From assembly GCF_000472545.1 (NCBI RefSeq), contig NZ_AWZV01000014.1, positions 123,070-187,069 on the forward strand: a stretch of 64,000 nt of DNA, in the 5' to 3' direction. Made by a program: the position numbers and the translations under genes. How positions within the stretch are numbered: position 1 is the first letter of the stretch; each line of letters begins with the position of its first letter. This DNA comes from Burkholderia sp. WSM2232. Its GTDB lineage: Bacteria; Pseudomonadota; Gammaproteobacteria; Burkholderiales; Burkholderiaceae. A model generated the notes under the pieces. That model was given only the letters and a program-made list of their open reading frames with translations. It had not been told where the DNA came from and did no database searches. Of the stretch, positions 1-10,440 are shown piece after piece.

Positions 1-1
1 T

Positions 2-844
2 CAGTTCAATCTTGCGATGCGTGTGCCGGGCAAGGAGGAGTTCAGCGAAACGATCCGTTATTTCCGCAGCCAGCTGGAGCGGCATGGTGTCGACGTACGG
101 CTCGGCACGCGCGTGGACCCCGCGCTGCTCGCGGCCGGCGCCTACGACGACGTTGTGATTGCGACCGGCATCGTGCCGCGGCGGCCGGCGATTCCAGGTA
201 TCGACGCGCCCTATGTGCTGTCGTATGTCGATGTGCTGCGTGGCGCTCCGGTGGGGCGCCGCGTCGCGGTGATCGGCGCGGGCGGCATCGGCTTCGACGT
301 GAGCGAGTTTCTGCTGCATCGCGCGGACGAGCCGCTCCCGGTGCCGCTCGACACGTGGCTCGACGAATGGGGCGTGGATCTGTCGGTGAGCGCGCGCGGC
401 GGTCTCAAGGCACCCGCGCCCGCGCGGCCGCCGCGGCAGATCTGGCTTCTGCAGCGCAAGGCAGGCAAGCTCGGCGCGGGGCTCGGCAAGACCTCTGGTT
501 GGGTGCATCGTGCGACGCTCGCAAGAAACGGCGTGACGATGCTCTCCGGCGTGTCCTACCTGATGATCGGGGCGACAAGCGTGGCGACAGGCGGGTCGAC
601 AAGCGGGGCGCGCGGTTTGAAGATTGCGCGCGGCGGTGTCGAAGAGTGGCTTGAAGTCGACAACATCGTGGTATGCGCGGGGCAGGAATCGCTGCGCGAT
701 CTGCATCCGGGTGAGTTTGTGCCGGGAAAATCCGCGGACCGGGGCGGCGCGCGCTACCACGTGATCGGCGGCGCGGCGCTCGCCACGGAACTGGACGCGA
801 AACGCGCGATCCGCGAAGGCGCGGAGCTGGCAGCGCGGCTTTAG
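2..844 (+). CDS. fadH: NADPH-dependent 2,4-dienoyl-CoA reductase, C-terminal part (5' end outside window)
   Basis: The frame is open to the left edge, so only the last ~280 residues are visible. This is the NAD(P)H/FAD-binding half of a FadH-type enzyme, which reduces 2,4-dienoyl-CoA during beta-oxidation of unsaturated fatty acids. Seen: the family-typical stretch around RVPGKEEFSETIRYF, the segment VVIATGIVPRRP, a Rossmann dinucleotide motif VIGAGGIGFDVSEFLLH, and a C-terminal IGGAALATELDAKRAI like the FAD-contacting end of the Old Yellow Enzyme/dienoyl reductase family. The N-terminal TIM barrel and 4Fe-4S cysteines would lie upstream of the window. It converges with the leftward EamA gene 60 bp away. 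Fairly secure; a related NADH:flavin oxidoreductase is the main alternative. Confidence 0.88.
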   Translation, partial: QFNLAMRVPGKEEFSETIRYFRSQLERHGVDVRLGTRVDPALLAAGAYDDVVIATGIVPRRPAIPGIDAPYVLSYVDVLRGAPVGRRVAVIGAGGIGFDVSEFLLHRADEPLPVPLDTWLDEWGVDLSVSARGGLKAPAPARPPRQIWLLQRKAGKLGAGLGKTSGWVHRATLARNGVTMLSGVSYLMIGATSVATGGSTSGARGLKIARGGVEEWLEVDNIVVCAGQESLRDLHPGEFVPGKSADRGGARYHVIGGAALATELDAKRAIREGAELAARL

Positions 845-904
845 CGCGGGGGCCGTGAGCGCTCGTATGCGGACCGGGTTCTCCTGCCCGGAGAACCAGC
901 CGCA

Positions 905-1834
905 TCAGGCAAGCCCCTTCTTCCGATAGTCGAGCCAGAAAGACAGACCCACGCTCACGAGAATCACAACGGTCGCAATCACCGTGGAATGCGTGACCGG
1001 CTCGCCGAGCAGCAGCGCACCAAGCGCCACCGCCACGACCGGATTCACGTACATGCAACTGCTCGCGATGATCGGGCTCGTGTGCCGGATCAGGAAACCG
1101 TAGGCAACGTAGGCGGCCATCGTGCCTATCAGCATCAGGTAGATGAACGCCAGCACCGGCAGGAAATGCACTTCCAGCATGCGTTCGCCGGAGACCAACG
1201 CGACCATCGTCGACATAGCGCCGCCCAGGCCGATTTGCAGCGACGTGGAGAGAAACAGGTCGGACGGCAGTTTGAGGCGGCTCGCGAGATGGGCGCCGCC
1301 CGCCCAGAAGAGCGCGCCGCAGAGAATCGCGAGACTGCCCCCGGCCGATCCTGGCGCGCTGTCGCCGTGGCTCAGAATCGCGATGCCGACGAGCCCGAGC
1401 CCCACCGCGAACCACTCGCCTTTGCCGATCTTGCGCCCGGCCACCGCCGCAATCACCGTTGCAAAGAGCGGGACGGTGGCAACCATCACCGCCGCCGTAC
1501 CGGTGCCGACGGTGCGCATGCCGTACGCCAGCATGCCGCTCGACAAACCGACCAGCATGGTGCCGACAAGCCCGGCATTGCGAATTTCCGCGAAGCTCGG
1601 CCATACCGGGTTGCGGCGCGCCGCGAACGCAAACAGACCCACACCCGCGAACAGATTGCGCAGGCCCGACATCAACAAAGGCGGAAACGAGCCGAGCGCG
1701 ACGTGCACGGCGAGATACGTCGAGCCCCACACCAGATATACGACACCGAGCGCGAGCGCAATCTGGCCGTTGCGCGAGCGCGGCAAACGGATCGGGAAAC
1801 CACGTGAAAACCAGCTTGAGAGTTCCTGCGACAT
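905..1834 (-). CDS. EamA/DMT-family inner membrane transporter
   Basis: A 309-residue polytopic protein with about ten hydrophobic segments in two repeated EamA halves, as in YedA/RhaT-like drug/metabolite transporters. The first half carries VYLVWGSTYLAVHVALGS and the second half GALLLGEPVTHSTVIATVVI, both typical of the family. It probably exports a small metabolite, but the substrate cannot be read from sequence. It ends SFWLDYRKKGLA. The ATG at 1834 has only a weak upstream GGG, so the start is family-based. It stands alone, with a 418-bp upstream region containing a perfect 8-bp inverted repeat at 1886-1904. Confidence 0.85.
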   Translation of the reverse strand: MSQELSSWFSRGFPIRLPRSRNGQIALALGVVYLVWGSTYLAVHVALGSFPPLLMSGLRNLFAGVGLFAFAARRNPVWPSFAEIRNAGLVGTMLVGLSSGMLAYGMRTVGTGTAAVMVATVPLFATVIAAVAGRKIGKGEWFAVGLGLVGIAILSHGDSAPGSAGGSLAILCGALFWAGGAHLASRLKLPSDLFLSTSLQIGLGGAMSTMVALVSGERMLEVHFLPVLAFIYLMLIGTMAAYVAYGFLIRHTSPIIASSCMYVNPVVAVALGALLLGEPVTHSTVIATVVILVSVGLSFWLDYRKKGLA

Positions 1835-1885
1835 ACCGTCAACCCGCCCACGCCGTTCGGAATTCCCGCTGCGGGGACGGCGGAC

Positions 1886-1904
1886 ACCGCATCGGCGATG
1901 CGGT
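1886..1904. promoter_or_regulatory. Inverted repeat upstream of the EamA gene
   Basis: ACCGCATC-GGC-GATGCGGT is a perfect 8-bp inverted repeat with a 3-nt spacer, 52 bp upstream of the EamA start codon. No T-run follows on either strand, so it is not a terminator. It may be an operator or a 5'-leader hairpin. The rest of 1835-2112 shows no gene or other clear signal. Confidence 0.25.
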
Positions 1905-2112
1905 CAAACGGGCGAGGCTGGCGGACATGATGGTGGAGCGAAGGGCGATGGTTGGCTAACAGAGAAAGCCATACGGGACTGCGTAGCCGTGCCGGTCGTT
2001 GCGGCGGGTTCACGGCTCGCGCGCCGAAAATCCGCGGCGCGCAGCATCGCATTATGCAGTAGGCGCCCCTCGCGTCAGGCGAAAGAATCGTAACTTTTGG
2101 TGCGTATGCAAC

Positions 2113-2141
2113 AAAAAGCCGGGGCCACTCCGGGCCCCGGC
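2113..2141 (-). terminator. Rho-independent terminator of the DUF1223-to-MXKDX operon
   Basis: A perfect 9-bp GC-only stem (2118-2126 with 2133-2141, loop ACTCCG) is followed on the minus strand by TTTTTGT. It lies 112 bp past the stop of the MXKDX-repeat gene, at the end of four co-directional genes. Confidence 0.75.
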
Positions 2142-2252
2142 CTTGCACCTTCACGCGCGCCGCACCTGAAGGTCTATGCGGCGCGCATCCGGACAGGCGC
2201 GGCGCGGGGCTGGATGCCAGCTTGCCCGCGCCGCGCGCTGCCGCTGGGCTGC

Positions 2253-2495
2253 TTAATTGCTCATCGCGCCCGACGCCTCGTGCTTCATGCCCATCGCGTC
2301 GCCCTTTTTCATCTTGTCGTGCTTCATGGCGTCTTTTTTCATGTGGTCTTTGGACATCGCGTCTTTCGACATGCCGTCCTTCGACATCGCATCATGCGAC
2401 ATCGCGCCGTCGGACATGGCGCCGCTTGCCTGGGCGAATGCGCCTGCGCTGGTCAGAAATGCGAAGGCGACTGCTGCGATTGCAAACTTCTTCAT
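2253..2495 (-). CDS. Exported MXKDX-repeat small protein
   Basis: An 80-residue protein: a signal peptide (MKKFAIAAVAFAFLTSAGAFA) followed by a mature part made almost wholly of pentapeptide-like units such as MSKDG, MSKDA, MSKDH, MKKDA and MKHDK. This is the pentapeptide MXKDX family, which is common in Burkholderiales and has no established function. The mature part is rich in Met, Lys, Asp and His, which would suit weak metal binding or a disordered periplasmic role; that is inference. The start at 2495 is chosen for the signal peptide and an upstream GGAGTGATCCC; the longer frame adds 23 uncharacteristic residues. It is the last gene of the leftward oxidoreductase operon. Confidence 0.8.
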   Translation of the reverse strand: MKKFAIAAVAFAFLTSAGAFAQASGAMSDGAMSHDAMSKDGMSKDAMSKDHMKKDAMKHDKMKKGDAMGMKHEASGAMSN

Positions 2496-2609
2496 GGGAT
2501 CACTCCGTTTGTTGTGGATCAATTGAACCGGCTCGAGCCGGCATATTTCCGAAGCTCCTGCCATCCGGGATCGGCGAGGCGCGCGCGGCGCATGCGCGAT
2601 CCGCGCGCG

Positions 2610-3401
<792 letters not shown>

Positions 3402-3443
3402 GATTCGGTATCCGTAATATTCGAACTTTGCGCTCGATGCGGC

Positions 3444-4082
3444 TCAACGTCCGCGCAACATGGCGAGCAGCGAGCGCGGCACGAGCGCGACCATCGCGAG
3501 ATGCACGACAATGAACGCGGCCATCAGCGCCATCGCGCAGAAATGGACGATGCGTGCGTTGTCGTAGCCGCCCATCAGTTCGCGCAGCAGGGGGAACTGC
3601 ACCGACTTCCAGATCGCGAGCCCGGATAGCACCAGCACGATCAGATCTAAAACGACGAACAGGTAGGCGAATTTCTGCACCGCGTTATAGAGCCGCAGAT
3701 CGGCATGCGAGAGCTTGCCCGTCAACGCAGCGACGAAATCGCGCCACACCGCGCGCGGCGTGAGCGGCAGGAATTTGCGCACGAAGCGCCCGCTCGCGAG
3801 GTTCAGTGCAACATAGATCAAACCGTTGAACACCAGCAGCCACATTGCGGCAAAGTGCCATTGCAACGCGCCGCCGAGCCAGCCGCCGAGCGTGATTTGC
3901 GTCGGAAAACTAAACCAGGCGAAAACCGGCGACGCGTCGTAAATGCGCCAGCCGGACAGCATCATCACAATCGCGGCGAGTGCGTTCAGCCAATGCGTGA
4001 TGCGCACCCATAGCGGATGAATCGCGCCGCTTGCAGGCGCGGCGGGCGGCGCGGCGCCGCGAACGATATGAGGCGTTGTCAT
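3444..4082 (-). CDS. Cytochrome b561/thiosulfate-reductase-type membrane cytochrome b
   Basis: 212 residues with four to five hydrophobic helices. His residues at helix ends (IHPLWVRITHWLN near residue 22-32, LQWHFAAMWLL, ARIVHFCAMALM, FIVVHLAMVAL) are placed to ligate two b hemes. This matches the cytochrome b/b6-like subunits that pair with molybdopterin oxidoreductases. It probably passes electrons between the quinone pool and the oxidoreductase encoded 42 bp downstream. It is not MsrQ-like in sequence: the ferric-reductase-like pattern was not seen. ATG at 4082 has CAGGAGATTGTC upstream. Confidence 0.82.
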   Translation of the reverse strand: MTTPHIVRGAAPPAAPASGAIHPLWVRITHWLNALAAIVMMLSGWRIYDASPVFAWFSFPTQITLGGWLGGALQWHFAAMWLLVFNGLIYVALNLASGRFVRKFLPLTPRAVWRDFVAALTGKLSHADLRLYNAVQKFAYLFVVLDLIVLVLSGLAIWKSVQFPLLRELMGGYDNARIVHFCAMALMAAFIVVHLAMVALVPRSLLAMLRGR

Positions 4083-4109
4083 GACAATCTCCTGTAATTC
4101 ACGACGCGC

Positions 4110-5117
4110 TTACGGGCAGAAGGCCAGTTCGGCCACTTGCAGCACGTCGCCGGTTGCGGCGTTTTCAACGAACGCGACCACGCCGGCGCGCTCGGCATTA
4201 AGGCGGTGGTCGGCGGTATCCCCCGCATTTTCGAGGCGGATGTCGCGGCGAATCTGCGCCGTGCCGCCAACGAGCGGCACCGGCCCGATCCATTGCCGCG
4301 CGACCCTTTCGTGATGCAAGGTTGCGCCGCGGTTTTCTCCCGCGCCGACTTGCGAGCTCAGCGCGTTTTCGTACACCGCGACGTACGCATTGAGCGGGGT
4401 CGCGACGCCGGTCGCCGCGCTGTCGAAGCGAGCGGTGACATCGAATGCACCAATGCCCGGCCGCGGCTTGATAGCAAGTGCGACGTCGGCCTTTGCGGGC
4501 TCGGCAATCAGCTTGCCGACGCGACTCTGGAAACTGTCCGGCTGCGACCAGCTCCTCAACTCGCGGCCCGCCACGAAAACTTCGGGCGTGTAGACCGTGT
4601 GGCCGCCGGCAAAATTCGCAAGCATCTGCTGACGCTCGGTGAAACGGTGTTGCGAAAAGCGGTCGGTCCAACCGAGGCTGTTCCAGTAGTCGACGTGCAA
4701 CGCGAGCGGCACGACGCTTTGCGTGGAACCGCTGTTTTTCCATTGGCCGAGCCACGCGTCGGCGGGCGGGCAGCTATTGCAGCCTTCGCTGCTGTAAAGC
4801 TCGACGAGCGCAACCCGATGTGCCGGGCTGTGCGCGCTGCACATGGCGCTGGCAGCGCTCGCGACACCGCTCGCACCCAGCAGCGTGAACGCGGTGACGA
4901 GTGCGGCAGCGCGCTGAAGCGGCCGGTGCCGCTGGTGCATGTGGCGCTTGCGCCGGGTGCGCGGCGTGTGTTGCGTGTGTTGCGTGTGTTGCGTGTGTTG
5001 CGTGTGTTGCGTGTGGTGCGTGTGGTGCGTGTGGTGCGTGTGGTGCGTGTGGTGCGTGTGGTGCGTGTGTTGCGTGTGCCGCGCGTACTGCGTGCAGTGC
5101 TTGAATACTGGTTGCAT
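4110..5117 (-). CDS. DUF1223 thioredoxin-like secreted protein with His/Thr-repeat N-terminal leader
   Basis: The core (from residue 60) has a signal peptide ending GASGVASA, then VELYSSEGCNSCPPAD with a CxxC pair at Cys113/Cys116, as in DUF1223 thioredoxin-like proteins. The start is the open question. ATG 4940 gives a normal signal peptide but no Shine-Dalgarno. ATG 5117 is preceded by GCGGAGCACGCC, a good ribosome site, and would add 59 residues made mostly of HTQ and HTH triplets from a 9-bp tandem repeat. I report the longer frame because of the ribosome site; 4940..4110 is the conservative alternative. It is first in the operon, 27 bp from the cytochrome b gene. A thiol-redox partner to the oxidoreductase is a reasonable guess. 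Confidence 0.75.
   Translation of the reverse strand: MQPVFKHCTQYARHTQHTHHTHHTHHTHHTHHTHHTQHTQHTQHTQHTQHTPRTRRKRHMHQRHRPLQRAAALVTAFTLLGASGVASAASAMCSAHSPAHRVALVELYSSEGCNSCPPADAWLGQWKNSGSTQSVVPLALHVDYWNSLGWTDRFSQHRFTERQQMLANFAGGHTVYTPEVFVAGRELRSWSQPDSFQSRVGKLIAEPAKADVALAIKPRPGIGAFDVTARFDSAATGVATPLNAYVAVYENALSSQVGAGENRGATLHHERVARQWIGPVPLVGGTAQIRRDIRLENAGDTADHRLNAERAGVVAFVENAATGDVLQVAELAFCP
4965..5072 (-). repeat. 12-copy 9-bp tandem repeat encoding (HTQ/HTH)n
   Basis: On the plus strand: five CGTGTGTTG, six CGTGTGGTG and one CGTGTGTTG in perfect tandem, then decaying units to ~5100. The unit is three codons, so copy-number change keeps the minus-strand frame open. It encodes HTQ, six HTH and five HTQ triplets in the leader of the DUF1223 protein. 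Confidence 0.95.
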
Positions 5118-5698
5118 GGCGTGCTCCGCTCAGGATCTGCACGTTTGTCGAGGCACGCCGCCGGTTATGACACCGCTCTGCAAAATTTTTTTCGCCTCGC
5201 ATTTGCCATCTGGCGCGGCGAGTGCTCGCGCTATCTCGCCGGTTTGAACCCACGTCAAAACCTACGACGGCGAAAGCTTCGCGAAGGCTGCCGAAAGACG
5301 CCGTGCTAACATGCATCTACCGTCCGCGCTGCTTCGCTATGTGGCTTCCATCATCCGGATTCGCGCGGCGCGTCGTTCACTCCATTCGATATCCAACTGC
5401 CCTTCATGCGTTTGCCGACCTCACGCTCGTTCACCCGCTTGCGCCCTTGCCGCGCAACCGGTTGCGCGCGCGTGCAGTTCGCGCCGCATGAAGCCGGCGA
5501 ACGGTTGCGAACGCTTTCGCCGACAACGGCACCGCTTCCCGCCGCCCGGCACTCCGACTGACGCTGTTCGCTCTCCTGCCGAAGCCGCGTCGTCCCTCGA
5601 GGGACTGTCGGGGCGCCGGGCCGATCACATCAGCAGGATGTCCTCTCGTCGTAGAGATTGCAGCCGCCGTATAGCAGATTCGAACTGGAGTACCCGTC
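5118..5698. other. Gene-free interval between DUF1223 gene and rnk
   Basis: 581 bp without a convincing reading frame. It must hold the leftward promoter of the oxidoreductase operon and the rightward promoter of rnk. A short T-rich tract lies near 5183-5190. No repeat, hairpin terminator or RNA gene was recognised. Confidence 0.4.
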
Positions 5699-6118
5699 GT
5701 GAAAACCACCCGAAAAGCCAAGCAGTGTTACCTCACCGAACTCGACGTCGCCCGTCTTGAGAAGCACGCCGCCGCGCCGGGCGCGCCTGCCCGCTTCCAG
5801 GAAATGCTCGACGACGTGCTGGAGCGTGCCGTGATCGTCGACTCGCGCGAGATTCCCGCCAACGTGGTGACGATGAACTCGCAGGCCACGCTCGTCGACG
5901 AAGCGAGCGGCGAGCATATGACATGGACCGTCGTCTATCCGCCCGAAGCCGACTTCGCGCACGGCCGCCTGAATGTGTTTTCGCCGGTGGGCCTCGCGCT
6001 GCTAGGCGCAAAGCGCGGCGAGCACATCCGCTTCATGCCGCCAAGCGGCGACGAGAAAGTGTTGAAGCTCGAAAAAATTCTGTATCAGCCAGAAGCCGCC
6101 GAAGACTTCACGCGCTAG
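5699..6118 (+). CDS. rnk: Rnk-type nucleoside diphosphate kinase regulator (GreA/GreB-like C-terminal domain)
   Basis: 139 residues, matching the ~136 of E. coli Rnk. An N-terminal Rnk segment (LTELDVARLEKHA) is followed by a GreA/GreB-type domain with PANVVTMNSQATLVDE, WTVVYPPEAD and SPVGLALLGAKRGEHI. Family members bind RNA polymerase near the secondary channel and influence NDP kinase and nucleotide pools. The start is GTG at 5699, preceded by CTGGAG nine bases upstream. It is monocistronic. A GreA-like factor is the only close alternative. Confidence 0.85.
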   Translation: MKTTRKAKQCYLTELDVARLEKHAAAPGAPARFQEMLDDVLERAVIVDSREIPANVVTMNSQATLVDEASGEHMTWTVVYPPEADFAHGRLNVFSPVGLALLGAKRGEHIRFMPPSGDEKVLKLEKILYQPEAAEDFTR

Positions 6119-6306
6119 TCGTTCGTCGCCAACGCATGCGCCGCCCGTGCTGCACCGCGTCATGCGTGGCGGCCCGCGTCAATACAAGCATAGTCCGTAA
6201 GCGGCGCATGTAAGAGCGCTGCGCTCAAGCGGGATTCGGGCGCGCGGGCAAATCGCCGGGTCACGCCGCGCCACGCCCGCTGCGCCCGCACCGCATCGCG
6301 CATGGG

Positions 6307-6336
6307 TTGCCAAGCGGCGCCCGGCCGGTGTATCGT
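6307..6336 (+). promoter_or_regulatory. Candidate sigma-70 promoter of thiC
   Basis: TTGCCA (6307-6312), an 18-bp spacer and TATCGT (6331-6336) would start transcription just before the TPP riboswitch. The sequence match is moderate, but the position is right. Confidence 0.4.
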
Positions 6337-6344
6337 GTGCGCTG

Positions 6345-8523
<2,179 letters not shown>

Positions 8524-8586
8524 TGGTGGCCGCGCACCGCGCCGGCTGCCACCGGGGTCGATGCGCGCACAACTTCCTCCCGCTCG

Positions 8587-8614
8587 AAGCCCGCCGCTAC
8601 GGCGGGCTTTTTTT
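8587..8614 (+). terminator. Terminator of thiC
   Basis: AAGCCCGCC-GCTAC-GGCGGGCTT forms a perfect 9-bp stem followed by an unbroken T-run, 64 bp past the thiC stop. Confidence 0.9.
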
Positions 8615-8783
8615 CGCCACCGGCCAGGCATGGCGCATGCTGCACCGAGAGAAACATTTGATTACGAAACCGTCAGTCTGCTGACAACCTCACACAACTC
8701 GATACTGGTTGCAGCGATAAGATCAAACCAACAATTGCATAACGACAGGCGGCTTCTAATCACAACAAAGGGAGTGAGTCATC

Positions 8784-8996
8784 ATGAAATCGATCCGTAA
8801 AATGGGTTCGCTTGCGATGATCGTGGCGGTGGTTGCAAGCCTCTCGGCGTGCGAAGGTATGACCACGCGGCAGCGTGACACGGCAATCGGCGCAGGCGTC
8901 GGCGGCGCGGCGGGTGCGGTGATCGGCGGCAGCGCGCTGTCTACACTCGGCGGCGCGGCGGTGGGCGGCGTGATCGGCAATCAGGTCGGCAAGTAA
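8784..8996 (+). CDS. OsmB-like glycine-zipper lipoprotein
   Basis: 70 residues: a lipoprotein signal with lipobox LSAC (Cys23), then GVGGAAGAVIGGSALSTLGG and GGVIGNQVGK, the glycine-zipper pattern of OsmB-like small outer-membrane lipoproteins. ATG 8784 has GGGAGTGAGTCATC upstream. Such proteins are often stress- or osmo-inducible, but nothing here shows the regulation. A hairpin follows at 9021-9046. Confidence 0.82.
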   Translation: MKSIRKMGSLAMIVAVVASLSACEGMTTRQRDTAIGAGVGGAAGAVIGGSALSTLGGAAVGGVIGNQVGK

Positions 8997-9020
8997 GCCC
9001 TCGCGTATCACTTGTGTAGG

Positions 9021-9050
9021 CGGGCGCGGCTGCAAGACCGCGCCCGGTTT
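9021..9050 (+). terminator. Putative terminator of the OsmB-like gene
   Basis: CGGGCGCGG, an 8-nt loop and CCGCGCCCG form a perfect 9-bp stem, followed only by GTTT. The stem is strong but the U-tract weak. Confidence 0.5.
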
Positions 9051-9142
9051 GCGGCGGTCAGGCTCAAGTTATGTGGCGTTCGTTACGTGAGGAAAACATC
9101 GCTGCATGAGAACTCGCGACGCGGCTCTAGCAGGGCTGCAAT

Positions 9143-9197
9143 TTGGCCGCGAGTTGGCCGCGAGTTGGCCGCGAGTTGGCCGCGAGTTGGCTGCAAC
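9143..9197. repeat. 11-bp tandem repeat, four perfect copies plus one diverged
   Basis: TTGGCCGCGAG is repeated four times (9143-9186), then a diverged TTGGCTGCAAC. It lies in the intergenic region ahead of the Tyr/Pro-rich lipoprotein gene. The unit is not a multiple of three and no coding frame uses it. Confidence 0.9.
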
Positions 9198-9323
9198 CCG
9201 GCTGCAACGCGGCGCAATGCGCCGTTACGGTTTTGCAATGTTTATCCCGCACCAGGGGCGTAAGCTCGTGCAATAACGTGCCGGCGAGGGCGTCGGCCAC
9301 GTTGTTCGCAAATGGAGCGCGTC

Positions 9324-9863
9324 ATGAAGTCCCGCGTCATCAATTCTCTTTTCACGAGGGGTATGCGCCTGCAGCGCATGCATTCTGCGCGATCTATCGG
9401 CCACAGCCGGCTCGTGCTGAGCGGCGTCGCGGGCGCGCTGCTGCTGTCGGGCTGCTACTACCCGTACGGCTACTATCCGGCTTACTACCCTTCCGCCTAC
9501 CCGGCCTATTACGCGACGGTGCCAGCCAGCGCCGCCCAGCGCGAAGTGCCGCTCGGCACGGCAACCGATTCGTCCGGGGGGCCACAGTCAGGGTCGCAGT
9601 CGCAGCAGTCGCAGCAGTCGCCGCCGGTTCAACAAGCTCAGCAGGCTCAGCAAGCGCAGCCGCTGCCGGACGCCGCGCCACAGACGTATGTGGTCGCGCA
9701 GCCGCCAGTGCCGGTGTACGTGGCGCCCGCTTATCCCGTGTACTATCCGCGGCCAGTCTATCCGGCCTGGTACGGCTATGGCTATCCGGGCTGGTATGGC
9801 CCGGCGGTGTCCATCGGCTTCGGCTGGTCGTGGGGCGGTGGCGGGCGGGGGCGGCATCATTGA
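9324..9863 (+). CDS. Tyr/Pro-rich surface lipoprotein of unknown function
   Basis: 179 residues from ATG 9324, which has ATGGAGCGCGTC upstream; an ATG four codons earlier is less well placed. A hydrophobic signal ends in lipobox LLLSGC, followed by YYPYGYYPAYYPSAYPAYY, a Gln/Ser-rich linker (SGSQSQQSQQS, QQAQQAQQAQ) and a second Tyr/Pro/Trp-rich block ending in WSWGGGGRGRHH. The composition suggests an envelope-anchored low-complexity protein. No catalytic domain is visible, and I cannot assign a function. Confidence 0.7.
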   Translation: MKSRVINSLFTRGMRLQRMHSARSIGHSRLVLSGVAGALLLSGCYYPYGYYPAYYPSAYPAYYATVPASAAQREVPLGTATDSSGGPQSGSQSQQSQQSPPVQQAQQAQQAQPLPDAAPQTYVVAQPPVPVYVAPAYPVYYPRPVYPAWYGYGYPGWYGPAVSIGFGWSWGGGGRGRHH

Positions 9864-9899
9864 GGGGTCGAGCACGAGGCTGGTTGACTGTGCCGGTTT

Positions 9900-10160
9900 T
9901 TTTAGGTCGTTTTTGAAGCTCGGCTTCTCGGTAGCAGGTTTCTCGGCCCGGTTTCGTGAAGCCGACTTTCTCGGGCGGCGTCTCGGCCCGGTTTTCTGCA
10001 GCCGGTTTCCTCGGGCGGCTCCTCGGGCCGCTTTCCTGAAGCCGACTTCCTGGAAGCAGGCTTCTCAGACCCGGTCTTCTGAAGCCGACTTCCTGGGGCG
10101 GCTTCTTCAGGCCGGCATCTCCACCCCGGCTTCCTACAGTCAGCTTCCTGGCCGGCTCCC
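9900..10160. repeat. Degenerate repeat tract built from CTTCCTGAAGCCGA-like units
   Basis: About 260 bp of imperfect units around GAAGCCGACTTCCT, CCGGTTTTCTG and TCGGGCGGC recur roughly every 25-35 bases (for example near 9959, 10036 and 10083). Many units are partly self-complementary (GAAGCCGACTTC). It fills most of the 577-bp gap between the Tyr/Pro lipoprotein and the lactate permease, with no credible gene. Confidence 0.65.
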
Positions 10161-10440
10161 CAAGCCCCGCCTCTACGGACTGGGTTCGGCAACCAAGAGC
10201 TCGAAGCCTTTCCCTCGCGCCATCCGCCTGTCCCCTTCGGGCGCTTGCGCCCTCCTCCCGTACTTTCCCTTCTTGACGCGCGAGCCTCGCGCTCTATTCT
10301 TTGTTAGGCCTCACACAGTAAGCGCTTAAAAACCGGGCCGCCCGTTGTTTCCACCGGCGGCGCTCGTCCGTCCAGCACCAGCGACGCGTCCCGTCATTGG
10401 CAATTTCGCGTCGATTTCGAACAACAACGAAGGAGACGTG

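Noticed and set aside
405..1730. 441-residue leftward frame overlapping fadH and the EamA gene
   Set aside because: Arg-rich shadow frame; the EamA frame at 905-1834 has clear membrane helices.
4137..5309. A 390-residue rightward frame with a long VLRVLRV/VVRVVRV stretch
   Set aside because: The repeats come from the 9-bp array read antisense to DUF1223, and the frame lacks any domain.
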